Shown here one piece after another: positions 21,003-31,580 of a stretch of 64,000 nucleotides of DNA. The stretch covers positions 620,001-684,000 of the forward strand of contig NZ_JANQDU010000003.1 of NCBI RefSeq assembly GCF_024723735.1. Reading direction: 5' to 3'. The notes under the pieces are model-generated. The model was not told the DNA's origin. It saw nothing but the letters and a program-made list of their open reading frames with translations, and searched no databases. Origin of the DNA: Frigidibacter sp. ROC022 (GTDB lineage: Bacteria > Pseudomonadota > Alphaproteobacteria > Rhodobacterales > Rhodobacteraceae). Position 1 is the stretch's first letter. Each line of letters opens with the position of its first letter. A program made the position numbers and the translations under genes.

Positions 21003-21248
21003 ATGACCCGACTGATGCTGGCCCTCGGCCTGACCGCGATGACCGCCTCCCTGGCCTCGGCCCAGGAGGCCGCGATGCCCGAGGATACGGATGGCGATGG
21101 CATCTACGCGCTCGAAGAACTGCAGACCGCCCATCCGGAACTGACTGCCGAGGTCTATGCCACGCTCGACAGCAATGGCGACGGAAATGTCGATGCGGCG
21201 GAAGTGGCGGCAGCCATGGAGGCGGGGGTGCTGATGGCCCCGGGCTGA
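21003..21248 (+). CDS. Small exported EF-hand calcium-binding protein
   Basis: 81-residue protein with a signal peptide (residues 1-20, ending Leu-Ala-Ser-Ala) and two EF-hand loops of 12 residues, DTDGDGIYALEE (28-39) and DSNGDGNVDAAE (56-67). Both carry Asp at positions 1, 3 or 5 and Glu at 12, so both should bind Ca2+. AGGAG lies just upstream of ATG 21003. The mature protein is little more than one EF-hand pair, suggesting a periplasmic Ca2+ buffer or sensor. No partner gene is adjacent. Confidence 0.8.
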   Translation: MTRLMLALGLTAMTASLASAQEAAMPEDTDGDGIYALEELQTAHPELTAEVYATLDSNGDGNVDAAEVAAAMEAGVLMAPG

Positions 21249-21273
21249 GCCCCGGCAGGGCCACGCGATCGGC

Positions 21274-21293
21274 GGGGCGCCCTTGGGCGCCCC
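21274..21293. terminator. Hairpin between convergent EF-hand and ilvH genes
   Basis: GGGGCGCCC TT GGGCGCCCC lies midway between two convergent stops. It is symmetrical and could end transcription from either side; T-runs are poor. Confidence 0.4.
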
Positions 21294-21301
21294 GTTCGTG
21301 T

Positions 21302-21871
21302 TCAGACGGCCTCGGCTCCGCGCGACAGCGCCGCTACCCCGGTGCGGGCCAGCTCGGTCAGGCCAAGCGGCCGCATCAGCTCGGCAAAGGCGTCGATTTT
21401 CTCTGACGTGCCAGTGACTTCGAAGATGAAGCTCTCAAGCGTCGAATCCACCACATTGGCCCGGAAGATATCCGCCAGCCGCAGCGCCTCGACCCTTTTG
21501 TCGCCCTTGCCGGCAACCTTGAACAGGGCCAGTTCCCGCTCCACCGACTGACCTTCGGTGGTCAGGTCGTGCACCTCATGCACCGGAACGATGCGGCCAA
21601 GCTGGGCCTTTATCTGCTCGATCACGCTGGGCGTGCCGCTGGTCACCACGGTGATCCGGCTGCGGTGTCCGGTGTGATCGACCTCGGCCACGGTGAGCGA
21701 GTCGATATTGTAGCCGCGCCCCGAGAACAGCCCGATGACCCGGGCCAGGACCCCCGCCTCGTTGGCGACGATGACTGCCAGGGTGTGCCGCTCGACCACA
21801 TCGGAATGGGTATCGCGAAGGTTGTAGGCGGAGTGGCTGGTAGAGCCCTTTTTGATATTGAGTGCAGACAC
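21302..21871 (-). CDS. ilvH: Acetolactate synthase small (regulatory) subunit
   Basis: Regulatory subunit of acetohydroxyacid synthase (189 aa), which carries the valine feedback site. Its ACT domain begins HTLAVIVANEAGVLARVIGLFSGRGYNIDSLTV (about residues 29-60), the hallmark of IlvH/IlvN. The second domain follows with VHDLTTEGQSVERELALFKV. It is 13 bases downstream of ilvI, in one operon. Confidence 0.95.
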   Translation of the reverse strand: MSALNIKKGSTSHSAYNLRDTHSDVVERHTLAVIVANEAGVLARVIGLFSGRGYNIDSLTVAEVDHTGHRSRITVVTSGTPSVIEQIKAQLGRIVPVHEVHDLTTEGQSVERELALFKVAGKGDKRVEALRLADIFRANVVDSTLESFIFEVTGTSEKIDAFAELMRPLGLTELARTGVAALSRGAEAV

Positions 21872-21884
21872 TTGCAGACCTTTC

Positions 21885-23639
21885 CTAAACCAGAGCCGCG
21901 CCGGAGCCAGAGATCGCGCCCTGGGTCTGGGCCTCGCCCATCAGCATCTCGTTGTGGGCCTTGCCGCTGGGGATCATCGGGAAGCAGTTCTCGTGCTTCT
22001 CGACCAGGCAGTCGAAGACCACCGGCCCGTCATGGGCCAGCATTTCCTTGATCGCTTCGTCCAGGTCGGCCGGGTCGCTGCACTGAATGCCCTTGGCACC
22101 GAAGGCCTCGGCCAGTTTCACGAAATCGGGCAGGCTTTCGCTCCAGCTGTGCGAATAGCGCTCGCCATGCAGCAGCTCCTGCCACTGGCGCACCATGCCC
22201 AGACGTTCGTTGTTCAGGATGAACTGCTTGACCGGGGCGCGGAACTGCATCGCGGTTCCCAGCTCCTGCATGTTCATCAGCCACGAGGCTTCGCCGGCGA
22301 CATTGATGACCAGCGATTCCGGATGGGCGATCTGCACCCCGATCGAGGCCGGGAAGCCATAGCCCATGGTGCCCAGACCGCCACTGGTCATCCAGCGGTG
22401 CGGCGCGTCGAACTTCAGGAACTGCGCCGCCCACATCTGGTGCTGGCCCACTTCGGTGGTGATGTAGCGGTCCATTCCTCGGGTCAGCGCCTCGAGCCGC
22501 TGCAGGGCATGTTGCGGCTTGATGAGCTCGTCCGAATCCCGGAAGGACAGGCAGTCCTTCGACCGCCACTCGGCGATCCGGCCGTGCCATTTCGCCACCG
22601 CCGCCTCGTTGACCTTGCGGCCGCGCGATTTCCAGACCTTCAGGACGTCTTCCAGCACCTGTCCGACATCGCCGATGATCGGCAGATCGACCTGGATGAT
22701 CTTGTTGATCGACGAGGGGTCGATATCGACGTGAACCTTGGTCGAATGGGGCGAGAAGGCATCGGTGCGGCCGGTGATCCGGTCGTCGAAACGGGCGCCC
22801 AGGTTGATCATCAGGTCGCAATCATGCATCGCCATGTTGGCCTCGTAGAGACCATGCATCCCCAGCATCCCCAGCCAGTTCTTGCCCGAGGCCGGATAGG
22901 CGCCCAGACCCATCAGGGTCGAGGTGATCGGAAAGCCGGTGGCATCGACCAGCTCGGTCAGCAGCTGGCAGGCCGCGGTGCCCGCGTTGATCAGCCCGCC
23001 GCCGGTGTAGAACACCGGGCGTTCGGCCTTTTCGATCAGCCCGACCAGCGCCTCGATGCTGGCCGGTTCCGCCTTCATCCGCGGCTGGTAATGCGAGACC
23101 TTGGCCTGTTTCGGCGCCGTGTAGCTGCCGGTGGCGAACTGCACGTCCTTCGGGATGTCGATCAGCACCGGGCCGGGGCGGCCGTGGGTGGCGACGTGAA
23201 AGGCCTGATGGATCAGGTCGGACAGGGTGCTCGGGTCCTTGGCCAGCCAGTTCATCTTGGTGCAGGGCCGGGTGATGCCGACGGTGTCGGCCTCCTGGAA
23301 GCCGTCGGTGCCGATCAGGAAGGTCGGAACCTGGCCGGTCAGCACCACGATCGGGATGGAATCCATCAGCGCGTCGGTGATCCCGGTGACGGCATTCGTG
23401 GCGCCGGGCCCCGAGGTGACCAGCACCACGCCGGGTTTGCCGGTCGAGCGGGCATAGCCCTCGGCCATGTGCACCGCCGCCTGTTCGTGGCGGACCAGGA
23501 TGTGGCGAATGCTGTTCTGCTGGAAAATCTCGTCATAGATCGGAAGCACGGCGCCACCGGGATAGCCGAATACCGTGTCCACACCCTGATCCATCAGGGC
23601 CTGAACCACCATCTTCGCTCCGGTCATCTGCCGTGCCAT
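21885..23639 (-). CDS. ilvI: Acetolactate synthase large (catalytic) subunit
   Basis: ThDP-dependent catalytic subunit (584 aa) that joins pyruvate to pyruvate or 2-ketobutyrate, the first common step of Val/Leu/Ile synthesis. The N-terminal domain shows GYPGGAVLPIYDE and the catalytic Glu in RHEQAAVHMAEGYAR. The central FAD-type domain follows. The ThDP/Mg motif is VAGEASWLMNMQELGTA, with Glu where GDG is more common, a form I associate with Rhodobacterales. GAAGGA-type ribosome site. Expression is controlled by the upstream attenuator. Confidence 0.95.
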   Translation of the reverse strand: MARQMTGAKMVVQALMDQGVDTVFGYPGGAVLPIYDEIFQQNSIRHILVRHEQAAVHMAEGYARSTGKPGVVLVTSGPGATNAVTGITDALMDSIPIVVLTGQVPTFLIGTDGFQEADTVGITRPCTKMNWLAKDPSTLSDLIHQAFHVATHGRPGPVLIDIPKDVQFATGSYTAPKQAKVSHYQPRMKAEPASIEALVGLIEKAERPVFYTGGGLINAGTAACQLLTELVDATGFPITSTLMGLGAYPASGKNWLGMLGMHGLYEANMAMHDCDLMINLGARFDDRITGRTDAFSPHSTKVHVDIDPSSINKIIQVDLPIIGDVGQVLEDVLKVWKSRGRKVNEAAVAKWHGRIAEWRSKDCLSFRDSDELIKPQHALQRLEALTRGMDRYITTEVGQHQMWAAQFLKFDAPHRWMTSGGLGTMGYGFPASIGVQIAHPESLVINVAGEASWLMNMQELGTAMQFRAPVKQFILNNERLGMVRQWQELLHGERYSHSWSESLPDFVKLAEAFGAKGIQCSDPADLDEAIKEMLAHDGPVVFDCLVEKHENCFPMIPSGKAHNEMLMGEAQTQGAISGSGAALV

Positions 23640-23662
23640 ATCGTCTTTCCTTCGCCAGACAT

Positions 23663-23688
23663 AAAAAAAGCCCCCGGATTTCGGGGGC
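23663..23688 (-). terminator. Attenuator terminator of ilvIH
   Basis: On the minus strand GCCCCCG, 5-base loop, CGGGGGC then seven T residues, between the leader peptide and ilvI. Its 5' arm overlaps by 3 bases the second antiterminator arm (23686-23695), so the two structures exclude each other. Confidence 0.9.
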
Positions 23689-23730
23689 GCATGGGAACCT
23701 GTTCAGGGTGCCGTCACCGGCCCATGCGCC
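23686..23730 (-). promoter_or_regulatory. Antiterminator pair of ilvIH attenuator
   Basis: On the minus strand GGCGCATGGG (23721-23730, inside the leader-peptide end) is perfectly complementary to CCCATGCGCC (23686-23695). If the ribosome stalls at the Leu-Val-Ile-Val codons the pair forms and blocks the terminator; if it reaches the stop codon it covers the first arm and the terminator forms. Confidence 0.8.
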
Positions 23731-23761
23731 AACATCTTCCTACGATAACGAGTCGCGTCAT
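23714..23761 (-). CDS. ilvIH leader peptide (attenuation)
   Basis: A 15-residue reading frame, MTRLVIVGRCWRMGR then TGA, preceded by AAGGAG. Residues 4-7 are Leu-Val-Ile-Val, exactly the three products of the pathway. It lies between a good promoter and a terminator in front of ilvI, so it is almost certainly a classic attenuation leader that senses charged Leu, Val and Ile tRNAs. Confidence 0.85.
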   Translation of the reverse strand: MTRLVIVGRCWRMGR

Positions 23762-23789
23762 GCCCCTGGAACTCCTTGGAGGTGGCGGG

Positions 23790-23818
23790 ACGATAGGGCG
23801 GCGGGCAGGGGGCGTCAA
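23790..23818 (-). promoter_or_regulatory. ilvIH promoter
   Basis: Minus-strand TTGACG (23813-23818), 17-base spacer, TATCGT (23790-23795), placing the start of transcription a few bases before the leader-peptide ribosome site. The rest of the gap up to 24092 holds a CCTGCC/GGCAGG hairpin (24055-24071) just upstream of the TRAP receptor gene. Confidence 0.65.
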
Positions 23819-23990
23819 CCCGAAACCATCACCAAAAGTGTCGTGAGAGGGCATGAAATCGGAATTTTATTTCCAATTTTTCGGAGCTGACGATCATTCC
23901 TTTCCAGTCGAGCCCTGATTCTGCGCCATTTCGTCGCAGTTTCCGGCGGCAAATCGTCACGCAAGTGACTGTTATTCGCCGGAAATTTAG

Positions 23991-25199
<1,209 letters not shown>

Positions 25200-25215
25200 T
25201 CTGACCTGATCCCGA

Positions 25216-25248
25216 CCCGCGCGGCCCGATGGGCGGCGCGGGTTTTTT
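25216..25248 (+). terminator. Terminator after TRAP receptor copy 1
   Basis: CCCGCGC, 13-base loop, GCGCGGG and TTTTTT, 17 bases past the stop codon. Confidence 0.9.
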
Positions 25249-25415
25249 GGGCATTTCCCTCGGGTTGGACCGGCCCGGGCCAAATTTATTTTGCTATTCG
25301 ACACCTCACCTGCAACAGTCGGGGCGGGAGGAAAATGACCCGTCGGACGGTCGGCCAACGCCGTTCGGCAGAGAGTCCGCATAGCTACCTCCCGGAGATG
25401 ACCATAGGGAGGTAA

Positions 25416-26525
<1,110 letters not shown>

Positions 26526-26546
26526 GGCTTCCCGACGCGCAGACCC

Positions 26547-26580
26547 GGCCCCGCGGAGCGATCCGCGGGGCCTTTCTTTC
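26547..26580 (+). terminator. Terminator after TRAP receptor copy 2
   Basis: Perfect 11-bp stem GGCCCCGCGGA/TCCGCGGGGCC with a GCGA loop, then TTTCTTT. Confidence 0.9.
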
Positions 26581-26591
26581 GGGCGCCTGGC

Positions 26592-27497
26592 TCAGCCGGG
26601 CGGGGAAGGGGGCCGGGCCAGTTCCTCGGCCAGGAGTTCGAAGACCCGGCGCAGGCGTCGGCTGCTGCGCAGCTCGCGATGCGCCACCAGCCAGATCGGA
26701 AAGTTCAGTGGCGCCAGGTCGGGCAGCACCCGGACCACCCCGGGTTCGGCGTCACCCAGGCGGCTGTCGAGCACCCCGATCCCCAGCCCGCGTTTGACGC
26801 ATTCCCACATCACCAGCAGGCTGTCGGCATGGACCGGGAAATTCGCCCGGGTCAGTGACAGGCCCAGCCCGTTCAACGCCGCCATCAGCCCGCCGCTGCG
26901 GTCGATCGAGATGAAATCGGCCCGGTTCAGCTGGTCGGGCCGGGTCGGGTGGCCGAGGGTCGCGGCCAGCTCGCGGCTGGCATAGAGCCGGGCCGGGACA
27001 TCGGTGATCTTGCGGGCGATCAGATCGGGGTCCTTGGGGCGGAAGTTTCGGATCGCGATATCGGCCTCGCGCCGGCGCAGGTCGCTGGTCGCGTCCGAGG
27101 CATGGATGTCGATCACCAGACCGGGCAGGTCCTGTCTCAGCCGGGCGATGATCGGTGGCAGGATCATCACCGCGGTGACTTCGCTGGCCGAGATCGAGAT
27201 CGGGCCGCTCAGGTCCTCGGACTGCGCCTGTGCCGCCATCGCGACCAGGTCGGCGGCATCGGCCATGGCCCGGATCCGGTCGCGCAGCGCGGCGCCCGCC
27301 GGCGTCAGCCGCAGCCCGCGGCCGCTGCGTTCGAACAGCACCAGTCCGAGTTCCTGCTGGAACGCCTCGACCTGGCGGCCCAGCGTCGGCTGGGTCTGGC
27401 CCAGGACGCGGGCGGCGGCCGACAGAGAGCCCTCCTCGGCTGTCGCCAGAAAGGCGCGGGCGCGGTTCCAGTCGAAATGCGTGGCGTTCCAATCCAT
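26592..27497 (-). CDS. LysR-family transcriptional regulator
   Basis: 301 residues from ATG 27497; an ATG four codons upstream (27509) is equally possible because neither has a clear ribosome site. The N-terminal helix-turn-helix reads AFLATAEEGSLSAAARVLGQTQPTLGRQVEAF (about residues 15-46), followed by a LysR effector domain. It is divergent from the DUF4386 gene at 27600, with about 100 bases between them, so that gene is the first candidate target. It also separates the TRAP receptors from dctQM and could regulate them. Confidence 0.9.
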   Translation of the reverse strand: MDWNATHFDWNRARAFLATAEEGSLSAAARVLGQTQPTLGRQVEAFQQELGLVLFERSGRGLRLTPAGAALRDRIRAMADAADLVAMAAQAQSEDLSGPISISASEVTAVMILPPIIARLRQDLPGLVIDIHASDATSDLRRREADIAIRNFRPKDPDLIARKITDVPARLYASRELAATLGHPTRPDQLNRADFISIDRSGGLMAALNGLGLSLTRANFPVHADSLLVMWECVKRGLGIGVLDSRLGDAEPGVVRVLPDLAPLNFPIWLVAHRELRSSRRLRRVFELLAEELARPPSPPG

Positions 27498-27599
27498 GCG
27501 AAAACGCATATCAGAACAACAGATTCAGTCAATTTCATTTGGTTCAGGCCGGGCCTAGAACCGCCGCATTCAATCTCGCGTAACGAAGAGGACCGGACC

Positions 27600-28337
27600 A
27601 TGACCCGACTTTCCGCAGTTTTCCGCCTCGGCATCGGCCGGGCCGCGGGGCTTCTCTATCTTCTCATCGCCGTCTTCGGCGGGGTGGCCATCGGGCTGCT
27701 GCCCGGGGTGTTTCACATCTCCGGCGATGCCGAGGCGACCTATCAGGCGATCCGCAGCCGACCGGTTCTGTTCCGGCTCGGCATCGGTTTCGAGATCGTG
27801 GTCTTGCTGGCCGAGGTGGTGCTGTCGGCGCTGCTCTACCGCATCTTCCGCGACACCAGCCCCTCGGTGGCGCTGGCCGCCGCCTTTGCCCGGCTGTCCG
27901 AGGCCGTGGTCATGGCGGTGATGCTGTTCTTCTCGGTGGCGATCCTGCGGCTGACCGGGGCGGGGGGCGCCGATCCGGTCGGCAATCCCGCGGTCTGGGT
28001 GCTGTTCCTCGGCGATCTGCGCGCCAGTGGCGTCCATATCTGGGAGCTGTTCTTCGCCCTGCATCTGATGCTTCTGGGCTGGCTGGCCCTGCGCTCGGGC
28101 TTCGTGCCCAGGCCGCTGGGCTGGATGATGGGGATCGGCGCCCTTGGCTATCTGTCCGACGCGGTCTCGGGTCTGATCCTGCCGGGCGGCGCGGCGGTCT
28201 CGCCCGTCGAGGTGGCGCTGCTGACGCTGGTAACGCTGGGCGAGCTGTCCTTCACCGTCTGGCTGCTCTGGCGTGGCGGCGATGAACGGCTGGTCGCCCG
28301 AGCGCCGGAACCGGCCGGGCTGGCACGGATGGCCTGA
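27600..28337 (+). CDS. DUF4386-type membrane protein
   Basis: 245-residue integral membrane protein with six to seven hydrophobic segments. The opening GIGRAAGLLYLLIAVFGGVA, then SGDAEATYQAI and the segment WELFFALHLMLLGWLALRSGFVPRPLGWMMG are typical of the DUF4386 family of unknown function. It starts at ATG 27600 (ACGAAGAGGACCGGACC upstream). It is divergent from a LysR gene and probably regulated by it. A bidirectional terminator separates it from dctM. Confidence 0.8.
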   Translation: MTRLSAVFRLGIGRAAGLLYLLIAVFGGVAIGLLPGVFHISGDAEATYQAIRSRPVLFRLGIGFEIVVLLAEVVLSALLYRIFRDTSPSVALAAAFARLSEAVVMAVMLFFSVAILRLTGAGGADPVGNPAVWVLFLGDLRASGVHIWELFFALHLMLLGWLALRSGFVPRPLGWMMGIGALGYLSDAVSGLILPGGAAVSPVEVALLTLVTLGELSFTVWLLWRGGDERLVARAPEPAGLARMA

Positions 28338-28359
28338 GTCGGCCCGAAGGGGAAACGCG

Positions 28360-28390
28360 AAACGGCGGCCCGGAAGGACCGCCGTTTCCT
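28360..28390. terminator. Bidirectional terminator between DUF4386 and dctM genes
   Basis: AAACGGCGG/CCGCCGTTT stem with a 10-base loop between convergent genes; a TTTCCT tail on the plus strand and TTTCGCGTTT on the minus strand. Confidence 0.65.
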
Positions 28391-28408
28391 GTCGTGCAGC
28401 GTCGTGGA

Positions 28409-30271
28409 TCAGTTGCCGCCGGCATCGGGGTCCGGCTTTGGCGTGTCGCCACCCAGCCCCGGCGGCGGCGCGGCGGTCCCGCCACCCAGACCGGGCGGAG
28501 CCTCTCCACCCAGACCCGGCGGTGCCGACCCGCCACCCAGGCCCGGCGGAGCACCTCCACCCAGGCCCGGCGGCACGGAGCCGCCGCCCAGGCCGGGCGG
28601 TGCCCCGCCGCCCAGACCCGGGGGCAGGCCGATCCCGCCGGGCGTCTCGGCGCCATCGGTGCTGCCCGGGATGGTGAATGTGATGTTCGAGGTGTCGACC
28701 GGCGGCCCCTTGTAGCGCAGCACCAGACCGGGGAAGGAGATCACGATCGCGATCATCGCCACTTGGATGAAGACGAAGGGCACCGCGCCCCAGTAGATCT
28801 GCGCCGTCGTCACCGGAGCGGTCTGTTTCCCCGTCACCTTGTCGAGGAACGGCATCCTCGGCGCCACCGACCTCAGGTAGAACAGCGCAAAGCCGAAGGG
28901 CGGGTGCATGAACGAGGTCTGCATGTTCACGCCCAGGATGATCCCGAACCAGATCAGGTCGATCCCCAGCCGTTCCGCCGCCGGTGCCAGCAACGGCACG
29001 ATGATGAAGGCCAGCTCGAAGAAGTCGAGGAAGAAGGCCAGCAGGAAGACCAGGATCGACACCGCGATCAGGAAGCCGGTTTCGCCGCCCGGCAGCGAGA
29101 TCAGCAGATGCTCGACCCAGATATGGCCGTTGACGCCGTAGAAGGTCAGCGAGAACACCCGCGCCCCGATCAGGATGAACAGCACGAAGGCCGACAGCCG
29201 CGTGGTCGAGGCCAGGGCCGAGCGGACCACCTCGAAGTTCAGGCGCCGCTTCATCGCGGCCAGCACCAGCGCACCGACGGCCCCCATGGCGCCGCCTTCG
29301 GTGGGGGTGGCGATGCCCAGGAAGATCGTGCCCAGCACCAGGAAGATCAGTGCCAGCGGCGGGATCAGCACGATGATGACCTGCTGGGTCAGCCGCGACA
29401 TGATGTTGGTCTTGAGCACCTTGTCCAGCACCGCTGCCGAATACATCACCAGAACCGCCAGCGCCGCGCCGAGGATGTCGGCGTTGTCGCCGTGCTCGGG
29501 CTTCATGTACATGATGGCGTAATAGGCAAGCGCCACGGTCAATGCGATTGCGACCAGCAGGCTCAGCACGCCCGATCCCAGGGTGCGCGCCTCTTTCGGC
29601 AGCGCCGGCATCATCTTGGGCCGGACGATCGAGACCACCATGATGTAGCTCAGGTAGATGCCGGTCAGCAGCAGGCCGGGAAACAGGGCGCCCTTGTACA
29701 TGTCGCCCACCGAGCGGCCCAGCTGGTCGGCCAGGACGATCAGCACCAGCGACGGCGGGATGATCTGTGCCAGCGTGCCCGAGGCCGCGATGGCCCCCGA
29801 GGCGATCCGCCTGTCATAGCCGTAGCGCAGCATGATCGGCAGGGAGATCAGCCCCATGGCGATGACGCTGGCCGCGACGACACCGGTGGTCGCCGCCAGC
29901 AGCGCCCCGACGATGATCACCGCATAGGCCAGACCGCCGCGCACCGGGCCGAAGAGCTGACCGATTGTGTCGAGCAGATCCTCGGCCATGCCGGATCGTT
30001 CCAGGATGATCCCCATGAAGGTGAAGAATGGAATCGCCAGCAACGTGTCATTGGCCATGATCCCGCCGAAGAACCGGTCGGGCAGGGTGCCAAGCAGGTT
30101 GTAGCTGAGATAGATCGAGCCGTTCGACAACGGTGCCAGTTCAACTCCGATGAAGAAGAACAGAAGGCCATTCGCTGCCAGCGAGAAGGCGACCGGGTAA
30201 CCAAGAAGCAGGAACACGATCAGCGAGGCGAACATGATCGGCGCCATGTTCTGCGCGATGAGTTCCATCAT
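28409..30271 (-). CDS. dctM: TRAP transporter large permease DctM with PPGLGGG-repeat tail
   Basis: Large membrane subunit of a TRAP transporter (620 aa). About residues 1-535 form the usual multi-span core, including FTFMGIILERSGMAEDLLDT, GALLAATTGVVAASVIAMG and the late GIILGVNMQTSFMHPPFGFALFYLRSVAP motif. The last 85 residues are unusual: seven imperfect copies of PPGLGGG with short Ala, Ser-Val, Ser-Ala or Glu-Ala linkers, then a Pro/Asp/Gly end. The DNA there is a tandem repeat of about 24-27 bases. It overlaps dctQ by 4 bases and is the likely partner of the two TakP-like receptors. Confidence 0.9.
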   Translation of the reverse strand: MMELIAQNMAPIMFASLIVFLLLGYPVAFSLAANGLLFFFIGVELAPLSNGSIYLSYNLLGTLPDRFFGGIMANDTLLAIPFFTFMGIILERSGMAEDLLDTIGQLFGPVRGGLAYAVIIVGALLAATTGVVAASVIAMGLISLPIMLRYGYDRRIASGAIAASGTLAQIIPPSLVLIVLADQLGRSVGDMYKGALFPGLLLTGIYLSYIMVVSIVRPKMMPALPKEARTLGSGVLSLLVAIALTVALAYYAIMYMKPEHGDNADILGAALAVLVMYSAAVLDKVLKTNIMSRLTQQVIIVLIPPLALIFLVLGTIFLGIATPTEGGAMGAVGALVLAAMKRRLNFEVVRSALASTTRLSAFVLFILIGARVFSLTFYGVNGHIWVEHLLISLPGGETGFLIAVSILVFLLAFFLDFFELAFIIVPLLAPAAERLGIDLIWFGIILGVNMQTSFMHPPFGFALFYLRSVAPRMPFLDKVTGKQTAPVTTAQIYWGAVPFVFIQVAMIAIVISFPGLVLRYKGPPVDTSNITFTIPGSTDGAETPGGIGLPPGLGGGAPPGLGGGSVPPGLGGGAPPGLGGGSAPPGLGGEAPPGLGGGTAAPPPGLGGDTPKPDPDAGGN

Positions 30272-30924
30272 TTGGGAGATCCGTCCGTCTTCTTGTCGCC
30301 AGAGGGCGGGGCGTTGCCTGTCAGGGTGTCCGGCACGTCCTCGCCGGCCATTTCGCGCAGCAGCGCGGCGGCTTCCAGTTCGGCCGCCTCATGCGCGGTG
30401 TGGAACGGGGTCGGATCCTCCATCGCGCCGCGCATGATGGCGATCTTCTTGATGATCTCCGAGATGCCCTGAAAGAACAGCAGCACGAAGCCGGCCAGCA
30501 GCAATGCCTTGGCCGGCCAGATGATCAGCCCGCCGGCATTGGTCGAGACTTCCTGGATCCGGTAGCTGCGCGCCACATAGGGGATCAGCAGCCAGAGCAT
30601 CAGGCAGGTGAAGGGCATCAGGAACAGCACATGGCCGATCAGGTCGATCCAGTGCTGGACCCGCCGCGACAGGGCGCCGTAGACGATGTCGATGCGGATG
30701 TGCTCGTTGGATTTCAGCGTATAGGCCGCAGCCAGAAGGAAGGCGGCACCGAACAGGTACCACTGCAGTTCCAGCCAGGCGTTGGATGAGGTGTTCAGTG
30801 TCTTTCGGATGATGGCGTTCGCCGCCGAAACCAGCACTGCCACAAGGATCAGCCACGAGACAGATTTGCCGATAAGCTCGTTGATCCGGTCGATTGCGCG
30901 CGCAACCGGAAGTAAACTCGTCAT
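30268..30924 (-). CDS. dctQ: TRAP transporter small permease DctQ
   Basis: Small membrane subunit (218 aa) with four spans, at about residues 18-38, 52-70, 93-115 and 140-162. It contains the DctQ-type segments LELQWYLFGAAFLLAAAYTLKSNEHIRIDIVYGAL and a hydrophilic C-terminus of about 50 residues. Its start has GGGAGG seven bases upstream. It is followed by dctM with an ATGA overlap. Together they should carry substrate delivered by a TakP-like receptor, using a Na+ or proton gradient. Confidence 0.92.
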   Translation of the reverse strand: MTSLLPVARAIDRINELIGKSVSWLILVAVLVSAANAIIRKTLNTSSNAWLELQWYLFGAAFLLAAAYTLKSNEHIRIDIVYGALSRRVQHWIDLIGHVLFLMPFTCLMLWLLIPYVARSYRIQEVSTNAGGLIIWPAKALLLAGFVLLFFQGISEIIKKIAIMRGAMEDPTPFHTAHEAAELEAAALLREMAGEDVPDTLTGNAPPSGDKKTDGSPK

Positions 30925-31249
30925 TAATGTCCTCCCCGCGCGGGTTCAGGTCACCGCCGTTCTTAGGCAGCCGCGTATTGCCGGGGTTTGTCCCCATGTC
31001 AATTCCACACGATCCGTCGCGCTGCTGCAGGTTGTCGCAGCGAACCTCGGAAATCAATGATTTCGCGCAGCCGGGCGGTCATGTCGCAGTGCAATATGGC
31101 GGGAACGATCGCAGGTGCTGCCGAATGCATCACTGCGGGGCGTGACGGACCCCGGGGGCAAGGGCACGATGCCGAATCGCTCCGGCGCCGGGCGCGCTTC
31201 GGCCCGCATCCCTGCGCAGGGCCGGGGACGTGGGGGGCGAACCTGGTGG
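30925..31249. other. Intergenic region between dctQ and ssrA
   Basis: About 325 bases. It must hold the dctQM promoter and the 3' end of ssrA. I see no supportable gene; open frames here are GC-driven and short. A GGGCCGAAGCGCGCCCGGC-like GC-rich stretch near 31190 could be part of ssrA termination, but no clean terminator is visible. Confidence 0.3.
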
Positions 31250-31560
31250 GAGGAAGTGCAGGCTTCTGTTGCCAGGTGCCTGCGGACCCCGCCTCACGCG
31301 GCTAGGCGAGAGGACTTAGTTTCGGCGACTCGAACTGCTTACGCAGCCAGAGCCATTGCCGGAGCACGGTTGTTATTGGCAACTGTACATTTCGGACCGA
31401 TAACGGTGGTACCTCACCGAGCGAAAGCAATCCCCTTTACACGTTCGTCGATCCTATTTCGACCCCAAGACCCTGCAATACCAGGGGGTTATGGTGGAGT
31501 CGCCGGGTACCGCCCCCGGGTCCGAGCCGCTTATTACGAGCGCGTTTATCGCCATAGTCC
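31250..31560 (-). ncRNA. ssrA: Circularly permuted two-piece tmRNA
   Basis: Minus strand. The acceptor piece (about 31560-31492) comes first and ends in an encoded CCA at 31494-31492 after the acceptor strand CGACTCC and a CCGGG/CCCGG T-stem. A 25-base spacer follows (31491-31467) with a CCCTG/CAGGG hairpin, then the coding piece from GGGGTCG at 31466, which pairs with CGACTCC. The tag frame (31380-31339) encodes ANNNRAPAMALAA then TAA. This rescues stalled ribosomes. The outer ends (31250 and 31560) are estimates. Confidence 0.9.
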
Positions 31561-31580
31561 GAGTTGCCCCGGACAACCCG

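Noticed and set aside
28480-28640. CRISPR-like repeat
   Set aside because: The 24-27-base periodicity is the coding repeat for PPGLGGG in DctM, without unique spacers.
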